From contig NC_080572.1 of NCBI RefSeq assembly GCF_030247185.1, positions 32,534,971 to 32,598,970 on the forward strand: a stretch of DNA of 64,000 nucleotides, written 5' to 3'. Made by a program: the position numbers and the translations under genes. Positions 23,980 to 35,475 of this stretch are shown here, piece by piece (position 1 is the stretch's first letter; each line of letters begins with the position of its first letter). Below the pieces are notes generated by a model. That model was given only the letters and a program-made list of their open reading frames with translations. It made no database searches and was not told the origin of the DNA. The DNA comes from Malaya genurostris (Eukaryota > Arthropoda > Insecta > Diptera > Culicidae).

Positions 23980-25222
23980 TATCTGATTGTTAGGTAAATT
24001 GAGCATTTAACTGCATAGTCACACTAGCTAACCTTCTGAAAGCGGCAAGTAAAAATTACGAGCTAAACAAGTAAATCTCAATCAATCATGATGTACAGTA
24101 CAGTTGATTGGCAGAAAAAGCGTTTTATTTATTTTATTTTTTTCTGCAGAGACATTGAGAGATTGAAATTCATGAAAAAAAGGCGTTGAAATTCTGTTGC
24201 ATTTAATCATCAGTTGTTTTTACTGTGTATCTAGAAACTAAGCACTATTGTGTATACATATGCAAAACAATCCAACATATTTCAGTAAACGGAGCATTGT
24301 TAAATCTATGCTTATTAAAGAGTTTTTTAGTTTCATAGAATCTATTTAATATCTTAGGCATCTAAGAATTCTCTGGAAAAAAGAAATCATTTTCCTCGCG
24401 TAACCGGTGACTTTTACATGAATCTGAAGTGAAACGTGTACTTGTGGTACTATTTACAGAAAGTTGACATACTATAATGAGATCTGTGAAGCTTCTTGCT
24501 CTTCTGCTACTGCTTAGAATATAGGCTAGCTCTACCAACATAACTGATAACTTAGCTGAGATTTGTTCACGAAAAACGCATCGAATCAATCAAAACAAAA
24601 TATCTACTGTATCGTAAGCTAAACTGGGCTGCATTTCCTCTCCCGTCATGTGAAGTACGCTTCACATGCCGCTAAACTGCAATGATTCAATTTAGTAATG
24701 ACATTATTTCACCATAAATCCAATCATTAATTTCAAAATTACAATTTAATGCTTCTAGTCGTCATCTTAGAAGCCGTCAAATATATTTTCATATTTGTTT
24801 TTAACCAATAAGGCAAATTATACGAAAAATGCTGAGGAAACAAATTTAAAACCGAAGCAGAATTGTAGAAATAATTAATGTTATACAAATAGACATGTAT
24901 TTTTTTTGTTTGTGGTCATTTATTTGACGATTAAAATCAGATAGAATGCTTGAAAGACAATCGCTTTAACTGACGTTCCACTCAAAATGAGGGAAAGGGA
25001 TCTATAACTTTAATTATAACCTGCGAGCTTGTTTCTCTGGTAGCTAGATTATAAGGGTAAAGTAAATGTAATACTCGTTATATAATAGTTTTTGACAATA
25101 GAGGACAGTGTACCGACTCCGCCACACCTTGATAGGAATAATGCAAATAGTCTCCCCGAAGAAAATTTTACTAGCATCAACACGTCGAAAAGGTCACATC
25201 CATACCGTAAATCATCACGTTT
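23980..25222. other. Non-coding stretch
   Basis: AT-rich, without supported genes or repeat ends. The frame 24362-24589 (minus) is short and featureless. Confidence 0.35.
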
Positions 25223-25549
25223 TTAATTCGACCCCGTAGTTCCGACAGGAAAAGCAGAATAACCGCCTTCGCCATATTCGCACAAAAACACAAACGCGTC
25301 ACATACACTCCCTTTGTCGTAACGGCATAAGTTTCCAGCATATGTGCATTCCGGCCATTTAATAAGCGCTTGGAACGTGCCGTTAACTTGCTCTACACAG
25401 CGTTCGATAGTTGTGTGTTCCGGTAGCGGTTGCTGTCGACGTTGCCCGTGCGGTCGCCGCTGCAGGTTGGTTGCAATATTCGAAAGCCTAACCGTACACC
25501 GAACAACTTTTAGCTTTCCAACCACGCACACACACAAAGCCATCAACAT
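25223..25549 (-). CDS. Possible Cys-rich secreted protein (hypothetical)
   Basis: From ATG at 25549 (a second ATG lies at 25543) the frame opens with a hydrophobic MLMALCVCVVG. It continues with an Arg/Gln-rich stretch and ends with a compact domain whose cysteines sit in ERCVEQ, PECTYAGNLCRY, SVCDAF and FLCEYGEGGY. The stop is TAA. Local G+C is above the surroundings. The spacing of cysteines and the NGTF glycosylation site look protein-like, but I recognise no family and see no splice partner. It would lie in an intron of the nephrin-family gene, on the opposite strand. Confidence 0.25.
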   Translation of the reverse strand: MLMALCVCVVGKLKVVRCTVRLSNIATNLQRRPHGQRRQQPLPEHTTIERCVEQVNGTFQALIKWPECTYAGNLCRYDKGSVCDAFVFLCEYGEGGYSAFPVGTTGSN

Positions 25550-25559
25550 GTCATAGAGA

Positions 25560-26980
25560 CCAAGCGTCCCCACCGGGCGTATAAAAACAAACCCACTTTA
25601 GTGCAGGCGGCAATTGTTTTAAGTGTTTTGCTAGAAAGGATAATTTCCAGTGGCTGTCCAGAAAGATCTCCGATCCCGTTCGTCCACCTGCCTATTAACC
25701 CGAAGCGCCGCTCAAGGGATCCGACATTAGACTCCATCTTTGGCAAAGCCTTTCTGAAAGGAGACTAAGTTCGGTTTATTCCCTTGTGGATGTTCATTTA
25801 TTGCACCATTAAACAGCAACATTTATGGCGTTCTGCGTCTGCAAGGAGCCGCTCAGTCTGCTTCGGTCTTCTTCAGTTGGTTGGAGCCATTTTGCGTGAG
25901 CTTTTACCATTGCCCTGCTCCGAAATATTGCTGCTGGCGTCACCGTTCCGGCATTTCTGGGAGATATGAAGAGAGAGAGAGAGTGAAAGATAGGGAGAGA
26001 AGTCGAGAATATCCCTTTTCAAGCGTTAGCATTCCGATAATTTCCAGAAATTTATTCTCTGCTGCAGTGCAATTTCATCGCATTTAATCGTGGCCGGAGT
26101 TGGGGGTACACCTAAACGGGATGAGCTGGAAGCTGGAATCAAGCGGTCTGGATCCCAGAGCATGGAATGTGAAACGCACCAATTTATGCCACATTTGACA
26201 CATGTATCGTACATTTAATGCGCACGCTTTTTGAAAAGTTTAACCGCACTGCTGAGGATGTCTGTTGGCATCGTTGCAGGAAAATCTCCTCCGTTCGGGA
26301 TGCGGCGTTGGAATTAATAAGAATGATGGAAGGGCTTAAAATTGAATCTCTGTCCGAATTGCTTCCGTGTCAGCCACCAAGACATGCTTGCATTTTCCGC
26401 CTGTCTAGCTACTACATACTAGCAAAGGAAGTTTTGGATACTGGCGTTTTGTAATCATATTCTGAGCACACAATTTGCGCAGCTAAATTGATGAAATTAT
26501 CGTAAATAATTCAATTTTATATTCCCCTGTGGTTATCTCGATTGCATGTTTTCAAAATGGGTACGGTGTCGCCTTAATTCACAATCGAGCGATTCGCATC
26601 CAACTCTGCCGTTTTCATCAACACTGATGGATCAATCATCAGAAATTTACTAAAAGATTTATCACTATTCGCTTTCCAAACTAGCTATAAGCTCGCCTAC
26701 CCCTATTGAAATGAAAAGTTCTAGCCTATTCCAATTAGTATTTCATAATGTGAATGTAACTATACTAGCAGCATTAGAAATGATAGTAACAATTTCGATC
26801 AAAAATTTGTACACAAATTTCTATATTTCGTGTAAATTTATTCATATATTCCGGAAGAACTTCCAAGTTCCATAGCTCGTACCTCGACTGCGGTGGTGGA
26901 GTTTCATAGTGCAACGTTTTTTAACAGTATTTTTCGCAACGCGGCTCGAAATGATTCGAATTTATTGAATTCATGTTCTT
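25560..26980. other. Non-coding stretch with short frames
   Basis: The region has moderately higher G+C at 25600-26450 and several 60-80 codon frames, including 26218-26454 (plus). None carries a recognised domain or clear splice signals. It also contains a GA-rich tract near 25970-26000. Confidence 0.35.
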
Positions 26981-26983
26981 GAT

Positions 26984-27140
26984 TGGGGGACGGGTATAGC
27001 GTGATGGGTTAGTCGATGTATTTCATGTAGCCCACCTAGGTTCGATTCCCAACCCCACACATAGAGCCAGAAAGTTTTTCTTATATGAAAAGGCGAATGG
27101 ACCTTACGGTTAAAACCTCTATAATCGAAGCAAAAAAAAA
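26984..27140 (+). repeat. tRNA-derived SINE
   Basis: The head GGGGGACGGGTATAGCGTGA contains an A-box-like segment, and GGTTCGATTCC at about 27049-27059 is a near-consensus B box. The body continues CCAACCCCACACATAGAG, and the element ends GGTTAAAACCTCTATAATCG followed by an A run at about 27132. This order (tRNA-like head, unrelated body, A-rich tail) is diagnostic of a SINE. It would be transcribed by RNA polymerase III and moved by a LINE in trans. Confidence 0.8.
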
Positions 27141-28048
<908 letters not shown>

Positions 28049-28299
28049 GAATCAATTTGATTCACATTTTTTATAAAGAGAAGAGCAGTAACTGTTGCGT
28101 AATGAAATGTGAATATTTTCAAACTAATTTAGTAATAGTAATTTTTTTATTTCAGAAAACTGTAATAATATAGACTAAACTGGAACTAGTCTGGTTGTTT
28201 CTCAAGTGAAAGTTTAACTTTTTCATTCCGGGAAAAAATGTCTAATCCATATGAAACTCGATAGTGTCAATGAAATTACAATATTTTTTAATCTGAGCT

Positions 28300-28560
28300 T
28301 GTGAAAATTAGCTCAGCCATTGTTGTAAAAGTTATGTACCGGTATAGGCGAAAAGAGTTTGTTTGACCATCAACTTAAACGATTAAAATAAATTACTAAT
28401 AACTTTTATGGATTTTGCTCCAGCCGTCCCATAGGCTATCATTTGAATATATGTTTATTTAAATCGGTTCAGCTATTTCCGAGAAAATTTAACGCACATT
28501 TTTGTTACTCACCGACGTTTTGCATGCATCTGTATGAGAATGACAAAAAGGAATAATAAT
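28300..28560 (+). repeat. Degraded copy of the modular repeat family
   Basis: It contains GAAAATTAGCTCAGCCAT, CGTCCCATAGGCTATCATTT, TAAATCGGTTCAGCTATTTC, CCGAGAAAATTTAACGCAC and a terminal TGTATGAGAATGACAAAAA. All are counterparts of the family at 20111-20625, although the CA tract is lost. Confidence 0.6.
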
Positions 28561-28965
28561 CATAATAAAGGTATAATTAAACTTTAAATTTAAAAACTAA
28601 ATCTAAAATTAATAGCCTTTCAGATACGCATAAACACACTACTTATTTTCACTATTTTTTATCAAATCAGTGGTGTGATAATGCCTTTCTCTTATCATTC
28701 AAATGATTTTTTTTTTTCGTCAAAGTATCTTTTGAAACAAATTTCGGTAAGTGATATGCGTAATTCGCAAAAGTGTTTTTAATGCTTACGTCGCTTATTC
28801 GGGAATATTTCTCAAAGTGAAATAATCAGCAGTATTACTTTTATTTGCACTGATTCCTTGCAACCTATAAACGAACCCAAGTATAGCGCAACCAGTTGAG
28901 CCATCAATTAAAACACATGCGGATAAAATAGTGTGCGATACTACTGTTAGAGAAGGTACTAACAA

Positions 28966-29462
28966 GTTATTTGATCAGATGTTGAGACTTACTTCCGGTC
29001 CCGGAGATGTAACTTTATAAAAGACGTAGCTGAAAAAACATATTACTTTCTTAGAGATATCATGAACGATTTCCACAAACTCGGGCTCGTTTGAAAGCTG
29101 ATTAGTAGTAATTTGCAAATGAGTCTAAGATTTTTTAAATCGGTTAGGACATCTCAGAGACAAATTAGTGGATAAAATGAACTGCGGTTAAAAGAAACTG
29201 CTGTTTGTCAGTATCGCCATTACTCATCCGGGAATAACCAATAGTCTTGAACTAGCTTTCAAACAAGCATAAGATTGTCGAAATCCGAAATCAATCAAAC
29301 AATGACGAGTACGGTTTTTAGGTTACATCACGTTTACCATTATATCTCTGAAATCGGAACCTCTTTGAACATGAGCAATGGTAGCTTTAATTCAGACCTA
29401 AGATTCAGACGTTTTCGAGAGAATCAACAGGTAGAAAAAGGGCGATTTTTCGGTTAGGTCAC
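28966..29462 (+). repeat. Modular repeat, left part, interrupted by the I-clade LINE
   Basis: It carries the family landmarks CTTCCGGTCCCGGAGATGTA, TCGTTTGAAAGCTGATTAGT, TTTTAAATCGGTTAGGACAT and a second diverged module ending CGGTTAGGTCAC. It resumes at 36199 (GGTTAGGTCACTTACC, then ATATCTCGGGACCCGGGAGT), so this copy was the LINE's landing site. Bases 29452-29462 are the first copy of its target duplication. Confidence 0.7.
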
Positions 29463-29773
29463 TTTTTTTTTCATAAATACGTTTATTTCATAGGCAATAT
29501 ACATAAGTTTTTCTTCGCCGTGGCATCCACAATACATGGTACTTTAAACCTAATACATTTCGAATATCATATTAGTATGTTGGTATTCATTAGTTAATCT
29601 AAACACTGTTTTTATCAAGCGAATTGCTATTATAAATTATATTAAATGAAATACATTTATTTTCTACATGATCTTATAACTATTTCAGGTTTGTTTGTAT
29701 CACTTTTATTTAATATAAGAGAGGCTATTGGTTGAACTCATGGAAGAGAAAACAGTCTAACATAAAATAAAAT

Positions 29774-30761
29774 TTAAATAGGAATTCCAATGGACTTAAT
29801 GAAATAATAAAGAAGTTTCATGTAAGGAACGTCACGACAAGCAAGAATGTCACGAACTGGGACATTGGATAGTCTACCTTGGGTACGCAAGGAATTTATT
29901 AGTTGAGATCTGACATCACGATACTCCACGCATGCCCAAACGACATGGTCAATATCGCGATAACTTTCGCCACAAACACAATGATTAGTCTCGGAAAGCA
30001 TCTAACGTGTAGTGATTGGACATGAGTCTGGACATCACACGAATGAAATCTCTACTCACATCCAGTCCCCTGAACCGTGCCTTTGTCGATATTTTAGGAA
30101 TAATTGAGTGCATCCACCGACCCAGATCATCTTTATCCCAAGAAGCTTGCCAGCTGGCAAGTGTTCTTTGGCGAGACGCGCTATAGAATTCGTTGAAAGC
30201 AATCGGTCTCTCATAAATTTCACCCTCAATAGCACCACGTTTGGCTAAAATATCGGCTCTTTCATTGCCTGGAATGGAGCAATGAGTCGGCACCCAAACT
30301 ATTGTAATTTGATAATTATTATTCAATATGTTCTTCAGGTATTGTTTTATTTTGCCCAAGAAAAATGGTTCATTTTTGCCAGCAGCGTTTGAGCGAATGG
30401 CTTCAATTGCACTCAGACTATCTATGAAGAGAAAATAATGGTTTGGAGATAATGTGACGATTACACTCAAACTATAATGAACTGCTGCTAACTCTGCTAT
30501 ATAAACAGATGCAGGTTCTTGAAGCCTAAATGAGAACGAAACATTATTGTTAAATATACCAAACCCAGTAGCCTCTTCAGTTCGTGATCCGTCCGTGTAA
30601 AATATTTTCTCAGAGTCAATATGCCTGAACTTACTTGTAAATATTTTTGGGATTTCCAACGAGCGTAGGTGTTCCGGAATTCCACGCACTTCGCGCTGCA
30701 TGGATGTGTCTAAAAATAAAGTTGAGTCAGGGACATTTAGGAGGCTGACACGGATAGGAAT
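29774..30761 (-). pseudogene. I-clade LINE ORF2: RNase H domain and Cys-rich tail
   Basis: The RNase H motifs are complete: FYTDGSR (Asp), AELAAVHYSL (Glu), FIDSLSAIEAI (Asp) and HCSIPGNERADILAKRG (His and final Asp). A C-terminal zinc-type segment, HCVCGESYRDIDHVVWAC, is reached through a frameshift near 29990-30001. The domain degrades RNA in RNA-DNA hybrids during retrotransposition. An RNase H at the ORF2 end is a defining feature of the I group. The upstream part of the same protein is at 35476-36198. Confidence 0.85.
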
Positions 30762-30776
30762 ATATCTTGAAGGGTT
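30762..30776. repeat. Target-site duplication of the Juan-like LINE, copy 1
   Basis: ATATCTTGAAGGGTT, identical to 35461-35475. Its last two T bases merge with the poly(A) tail (T run to 30791). Confidence 0.92.
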
Positions 30777-31013
30777 TTTTTTTTTTTTTTTAAATAATTA
30801 TTTATTGGAATATGAGTTAAAATTAAATTATTAAGATTCAAATTGGGTGTTCAGCCACAAGTGGTGACTTTTCAGCCCTATTATATATATGATTTGGTTA
30901 TTACCATGAGGACATTATTTGCTTCCGCAATTCTGAGATTTTTGTGTAGGGAAAATTCTAAACCTACTTGTATTGTGTAATGGGGAAAAGGAACTTATAT
31001 ACTAACTTACTAA

Positions 31014-33665
31014 CTAATACAGAGAGCGAATCGATTCAATTGAAGATTGGATCGATTTTTGTCGGAATTTGCTTATAATATTATGTGACATTACATCTAA
31101 TGGTTCCATATTTGTGAGTCTGTGTAACTCATTTGTACTAAACCAGGGAGGACGCTTCAAAATCATTTTCAGAATTTTATTCTGAATCCTTTGAAGCGTT
31201 TTCTTCCTGGTGGAACAACAACTTGACCAAATTGGTACTGCATAAAGCATGGCTGGTCTGAAAATTTGTTTATAAATTAACAATTTGTTTTTTAGACAGA
31301 GCTTAGAACTTCTGTTTATAAGAGGATATAAACATTTAATATATTTATTACACTTTGCCTGGATTCCTTCAATGTGATCCTTGAAAGTGAGTTTTTTGTC
31401 ATACGTTAAACCTAAGTATTTAGCTTGATCAGACCATGTCAATTCCAAGCCATTCAATTTTAGAATGTGATTATTGTTTGGTTTGAGAAATAAAGCTCTT
31501 GGCTTATGAGGAAAGATAATTAATTGCGTTTTTGCTGCATTTGGTTTAATTTTCCATTTTGACAGATAATCACTGAAAATATTTAAACTTCTTTGTAGGC
31601 GACTGCAGATCACTCTTAGATTTTTACCTGTGGCTAACAGACTTGTGTCGTCACAGAATAGCGATTTCTGACAACCAACGGGTAGATTTGGAAGATCAGA
31701 AGTGAAAATATTATACAAGATTGGAGCTACACTCGAACCCTGCGGAACACCGGCTCGTACGGGTAGCAATTCAGATTTACAATTCTGATAGCTAACCTGA
31801 AGAGTACGATCAGTTAAATAATTTTGAATCATTTTGATCAAATAAATAGGAAACTGGAAATCAGACATTTTTGCTATTAAACCTTTGTGCCAAACACTGT
31901 CGAATGCTTTTTCTATGTCTAGAAGAGCAACTCCAGTGGATAACCCAGAAGATTTATTTGATTTTATCATGTTCGTTACTCTGACAAGTTGATGAGTAGT
32001 TGAATGTTCATGACGAAATCCAAACTGCTCTGGTAAAAAAATTGAATTCTCATTTATATGAGTCATCATTCTCAACAAGATAATTTTTTCAAAAAGTTTA
32101 CTGATAGAAGAAAGTAAGCTAATTGGTCGATAACTTGATGTTTCTGCTGGGTTTTTATCAGGTTTGAGGATAGGAATTACTTTAGCGTTTTTCCATCTTT
32201 TTGGGAAGTAAGCTAATGAAAAACACTTGTTGAAAATTTTAACCAGGAGTCTCAAGGCAACATCGGGAATATTTTTAATAAGAATATTAAAAATTCCATC
32301 ATTACCAGGAGCCTTCATGTTTTTGAGTTTCCTAATAATTGATTTAATTTCATCAAAATTCGTCTCAATAATGTCATCGTGTGATAACACTTGGGTTGAA
32401 ATATGATCATATTTCAGTGAGACTTCATTTTCAATAGGACTCATAACGTTCAAATTAAAATTGTGGACACTCTCGAACTGCTGAGCAAGTTTTTGAGCTT
32501 TTTCGCCATTTGTAAGAAGTATTTGATTTCCTTCCTTGAGAGCAGGAATTGGTTTCTGAGGTTTCTTAAGAACCTTAGAAAGTTTCCAGAAAAGTTTAGA
32601 ATATGGTTTAATTTGTTCAACTTCTTTAGCGAAATTTTCATTTCGCAAAGGAGTAAATCTATGTTTAATTTCTTTTTGTAAATCTTTAACTATGTTTTTC
32701 ATAGCAGGATCACGAGAACGTTGATATTGTCGGCGACGAACATTCTTCAACCGAATGAGCAGTTGAAGATTGTCATCGATGATAGGAGAATTTAATTTAG
32801 TTTGAGCTTTGGGAACTGAAAGATTTCTAGCTTCGATAATACAATGATTCAAATTATCTATTGCTGTGTCGATGTCCGCAGAATTTTCTAAAACAGTTTC
32901 ATGATCCACATGATTTTCAATGTGAGATCTGTAATCCAACCAATTAGCTCTATGATAGTTGAAAATAGAACTAATTGGATTAATTATAGCTTCGTTTGAA
33001 AGTCTGAATGTTACTGGAAGATGATCTGAGTCAAAGTCAGCATGTGTAATCGGTTCACTACAAATGTGACTTTGATCTGTTAGAACCAGATCAATTGTAG
33101 ACGGGTTTTTCACTGAAGAGAAACAAGTCGGATTACTGGGATGAAGAACTGTGAAGTAACCAGCTGAGAGTTGATTATGAAGTATTTTACCATTACTGTT
33201 ATTTTGCCTACAATTCCACTGGACATGCTTAGCATTTAAGTCCCCTATTACGAAAAATTTCGATCGATATCTTGTAAGTTTTTGCAAGTCGCCTTTAAAG
33301 AAATTTAATTGTTCGCCGGTGCATTGGAATGGCAAATATGCTCCAGCGATGAAATAAATTCCATGAATGGTTTCAACTTCGATTCCCAAGCTTTCAATAA
33401 CTTTAGTATTGAAAGAAGGTAAAATTCGATGTTTAATTTGCCGTTGGACAAAAATGGCAACTCCACCACCCATTCCAGTAAACCTGTCAAATCGATGAAC
33501 CACATAATGTGGATTACTTTTCAATTTGACATTTGGTTTAAGAAAAGTTTCTGTCACAATGGCAATATGGATTTTGTGAACTTCGAGAAAATTATAAAAT
33601 TCATCTTCACTCGATTTCAAAGATCGAGCATTCCAATTTAAAATATTCAAATATTTATTTAACAT
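31014..33665 (-). CDS. Juan-like LINE ORF2: endonuclease and reverse transcriptase
   Basis: It encodes about 883 residues without a stop. Residues 1-215 form an apurinic-type endonuclease: LNWNARSL near 11, TETFL near 40, GDLNAKH near 140 and SDHLPVTF near 211 supply the catalytic Asn, Glu, Asp and His. The reverse transcriptase follows. It has NDGIFNILIKNIP, RPISLLSSISKLFEKII, LLDIEKAFDSVWH near 580 (first catalytic Asp), RAGVPQGSSVAPILYNIF, and FCDD near 671, which replaces the common YADD but keeps both Asp. The thumb reads YLGLTYDKKLTFKDHI. It nicks target DNA and copies the element RNA there. A GTG precedes the ATG at 33665; the ATG is preferred. It overlaps the end of ORF1 by 11 nt. There is no RNase H, as is usual for Juan. 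Confidence 0.92.
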   Translation of the reverse strand: MLNKYLNILNWNARSLKSSEDEFYNFLEVHKIHIAIVTETFLKPNVKLKSNPHYVVHRFDRFTGMGGGVAIFVQRQIKHRILPSFNTKVIESLGIEVETIHGIYFIAGAYLPFQCTGEQLNFFKGDLQKLTRYRSKFFVIGDLNAKHVQWNCRQNNSNGKILHNQLSAGYFTVLHPSNPTCFSSVKNPSTIDLVLTDQSHICSEPITHADFDSDHLPVTFRLSNEAIINPISSIFNYHRANWLDYRSHIENHVDHETVLENSADIDTAIDNLNHCIIEARNLSVPKAQTKLNSPIIDDNLQLLIRLKNVRRRQYQRSRDPAMKNIVKDLQKEIKHRFTPLRNENFAKEVEQIKPYSKLFWKLSKVLKKPQKPIPALKEGNQILLTNGEKAQKLAQQFESVHNFNLNVMSPIENEVSLKYDHISTQVLSHDDIIETNFDEIKSIIRKLKNMKAPGNDGIFNILIKNIPDVALRLLVKIFNKCFSLAYFPKRWKNAKVIPILKPDKNPAETSSYRPISLLSSISKLFEKIILLRMMTHINENSIFLPEQFGFRHEHSTTHQLVRVTNMIKSNKSSGLSTGVALLDIEKAFDSVWHKGLIAKMSDFQFPIYLIKMIQNYLTDRTLQVSYQNCKSELLPVRAGVPQGSSVAPILYNIFTSDLPNLPVGCQKSLFCDDTSLLATGKNLRVICSRLQRSLNIFSDYLSKWKIKPNAAKTQLIIFPHKPRALFLKPNNNHILKLNGLELTWSDQAKYLGLTYDKKLTFKDHIEGIQAKCNKYIKCLYPLINRSSKLCLKNKLLIYKQIFRPAMLYAVPIWSSCCSTRKKTLQRIQNKILKMILKRPPWFSTNELHRLTNMEPLDVMSHNIISKFRQKSIQSSIESIRSLY

Positions 33666-35177
33666 CACTGTTAAATTTTAAATTCATTATAATATTATTT
33701 GCAAATTGCCATCCGATTTGAAATGCTTCAAAAAGAGATGAAGTCGAATTCATTTGGATGATCATTTGAAAAAGTTGATCTTGTAGGTAGATCATTTTAT
33801 TTTCAGTTATATCGCCTAAATCGACTTCATTTAAAGAAGCGAATGGCATTGAAGGAATATTGGTAGGTAGACTGCCATTAGAAGAAGGTGATTTGGCCGG
33901 TCTACCTATTAATAAATTGTTTTCGTTAGAATTATTTACATTAGAAGAAATAGGTGGTAGTTTTCTACCTAATATACCAGCATAACTGACATTAGAAGAA
34001 GATGATGACGAGGTCGATCTACCTGTCAATAAATTGTTTTCGTTAGAAGACGAATTGGCAGGCGTACCTGTTTTATGTTTTAAATTCGAAGAAATAGGTG
34101 CCTTAGAAAAATTAGGCGTGGCATTTGTAACGGCCTTTTGATTTTCAGGTATGTTCTGTAAATTTAAGGTCGTTGATTTGACTTGTTGTCTAAGCGAACG
34201 AGCGTTTAAAATTTTTTCCCTGACAGGACATTTCAAATAATTGGATTTATGATTTCCATTGCAATTTGAACATGAAAATTTATCAGTGGTTTCATTCACT
34301 GGACAAACGTCTTTCGAATGCGATTTACCACAATTCAAACACCTTATATCCATGTGACAATTTTTGGTTCCATGACCGAAGCCTTGGCAACGACGACATT
34401 GCGTTAAGTTTGCAATACGATTATGCCGTTTATAATGTTCCCAATGAATTTTAACGTGGGAAATGAAACGTACTTTTTCTAAAGTTTTCAAATTGTTTAC
34501 ATCACTTCGATTGAAGTGTATTAGGTAAAGTTCATGCGAAATTCCAGAGCGTGGTTTAGAAGTACCATTCGCTCTTTTTTTCATAAGTATTACTTGGGAA
34601 GGGACAAAACCAAGCAATTCTTTTAGTTCATTTTTAATTTCATCAATACTTTGATCATTTGATAATCCTTTCAAGACAGCCTTGAAGGGTCTGTCTGATT
34701 TTATATCATATGAATAAAATTTATGAAGTCGGTCAAATATCGAATAAGACGTTCGTAATCTTCCAATCCATCCACCAAGACTCGACATTCTCCTCTTCGT
34801 CCGATTTGAAATGAGACTTTTACTTCCGGGAGAAAAGTAGAAAGCTCAGTACGGAATGCTTTGAAGTCGGAAATCATCACCGTCACTGGTGGCATAGATT
34901 GTTGTTTCTTCCCAGAACGACAAGCGTCCATTTTGGGAATTTTTGAAGAATTTTCTTCTATGTCGCTACAATCGGATTCAGGAAGAATCTCGTAAATATT
35001 GTTAGACGGCATAGGATCAGCGGAAGGGAAATCCGTCCGTTGTCTTTTATTTTTACATTCAGATTCTATAATATCGTGAATGTTATTAGAAAAATGTTGA
35101 ATAACGGATTGTGATTTATTCCGTATTGAATTATTTTTAGCCTTAGGCTTGTTGCCTTTCCGGTTGGACGCAGGCAT
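33655..35177 (-). pseudogene. Juan-like LINE ORF1 (gag-like), one frameshift
   Basis: ORF1 starts MPASNRKGNKPKAKNN at 35177 with a basic, disordered N-terminus. An RRM/PRE-type region follows (FKAVLKGLSNDQSIDEIKNE and ELYLIHFNRSDVNNLKTLEK), then three CCHC-type zinc knuckles within CRRCQGFGHGTKNC, CLNCGKSHSKDVC and CSNCNGNHKSNYLKC. The C-terminus is Ser/Asn-rich. The protein binds element RNA. Near 34720-34730 the reading shifts by one base, with the upstream frame running on to a stop at 34701, so this copy cannot make intact ORF1. The two frames overlap at 34701-34788. ORF1 ends 11 nt inside ORF2. Confidence 0.88.
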
Positions 35178-35460
35178 TTTTGAAATAAATGAAATATTAA
35201 ATTAAATTAACTAGGCTAAATTAGTCTTCGATTAGACTCCTAGCTAGCCTTAAAAAAGGCTGATTAATTTCTTAGTCACTCTAATATCACTCTTTGTATC
35301 ACTTAGTCACTCTAATATCACTTAGTCACTTAGTTAGTGATTCAGGTAGTCTTGAAAAAGACTGAAGCCTTGAATCAATGAAACTCTAGGTAGCCAGAAA
35401 AAAATTCCAGGAGCCAAGAGCTATACGCATGCGGTGCGAACGACTGTTCAACACCGACTG
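35178..35460 (-). promoter_or_regulatory. Juan-like LINE 5' UTR with stacked hairpins
   Basis: It begins CAGTCGG at 35460 and must carry an internal promoter, as known for Jockey-clade LINEs. Three perfect small inverted repeats are visible: AGTCT/AGACT at 35223-35238, AGCCTT/AAGGCT at 35246-35261 and AGTCTT/AAGACT at 35348-35363. Between them, TTAGTCACTCTAATATCACT occurs twice. Roles in promoter function or translation are inference. Confidence 0.6.
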
Positions 35461-35475
35461 ATATCTTGAAGGGTT
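35461..35475. repeat. Target-site duplication of the Juan-like LINE, copy 2
   Basis: Exact match to 30762-30776. It encodes NPSR-Y in the interrupted I-clade ORF2. Confidence 0.92.

Larger units (their letters stand above)
30777..35460 (-). mobile_element. Full-length Juan-like LINE (Jockey clade)
   Basis: The 4684-bp element has a 5' UTR starting CAGTCGGTGTTGAACAG, ORF1 with zinc knuckles, an uninterrupted ORF2 with endonuclease and reverse transcriptase but no RNase H, a short 3' UTR and a poly(A) tail. A perfect 15-bp target duplication flanks it. The order, size and protein style fit mosquito Juan elements. The only lesion I detect is one frameshift in ORF1 near 34720. Three shorter copies of its 3' part occur at 50170, 54051 and 58855. 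Confidence 0.92.

Noticed and set aside
32463..32681. Plus-strand ORF (72 codons) over the Juan region
   Set aside because: It is the antisense shadow of ORF2, which has clear catalytic motifs on the minus strand.
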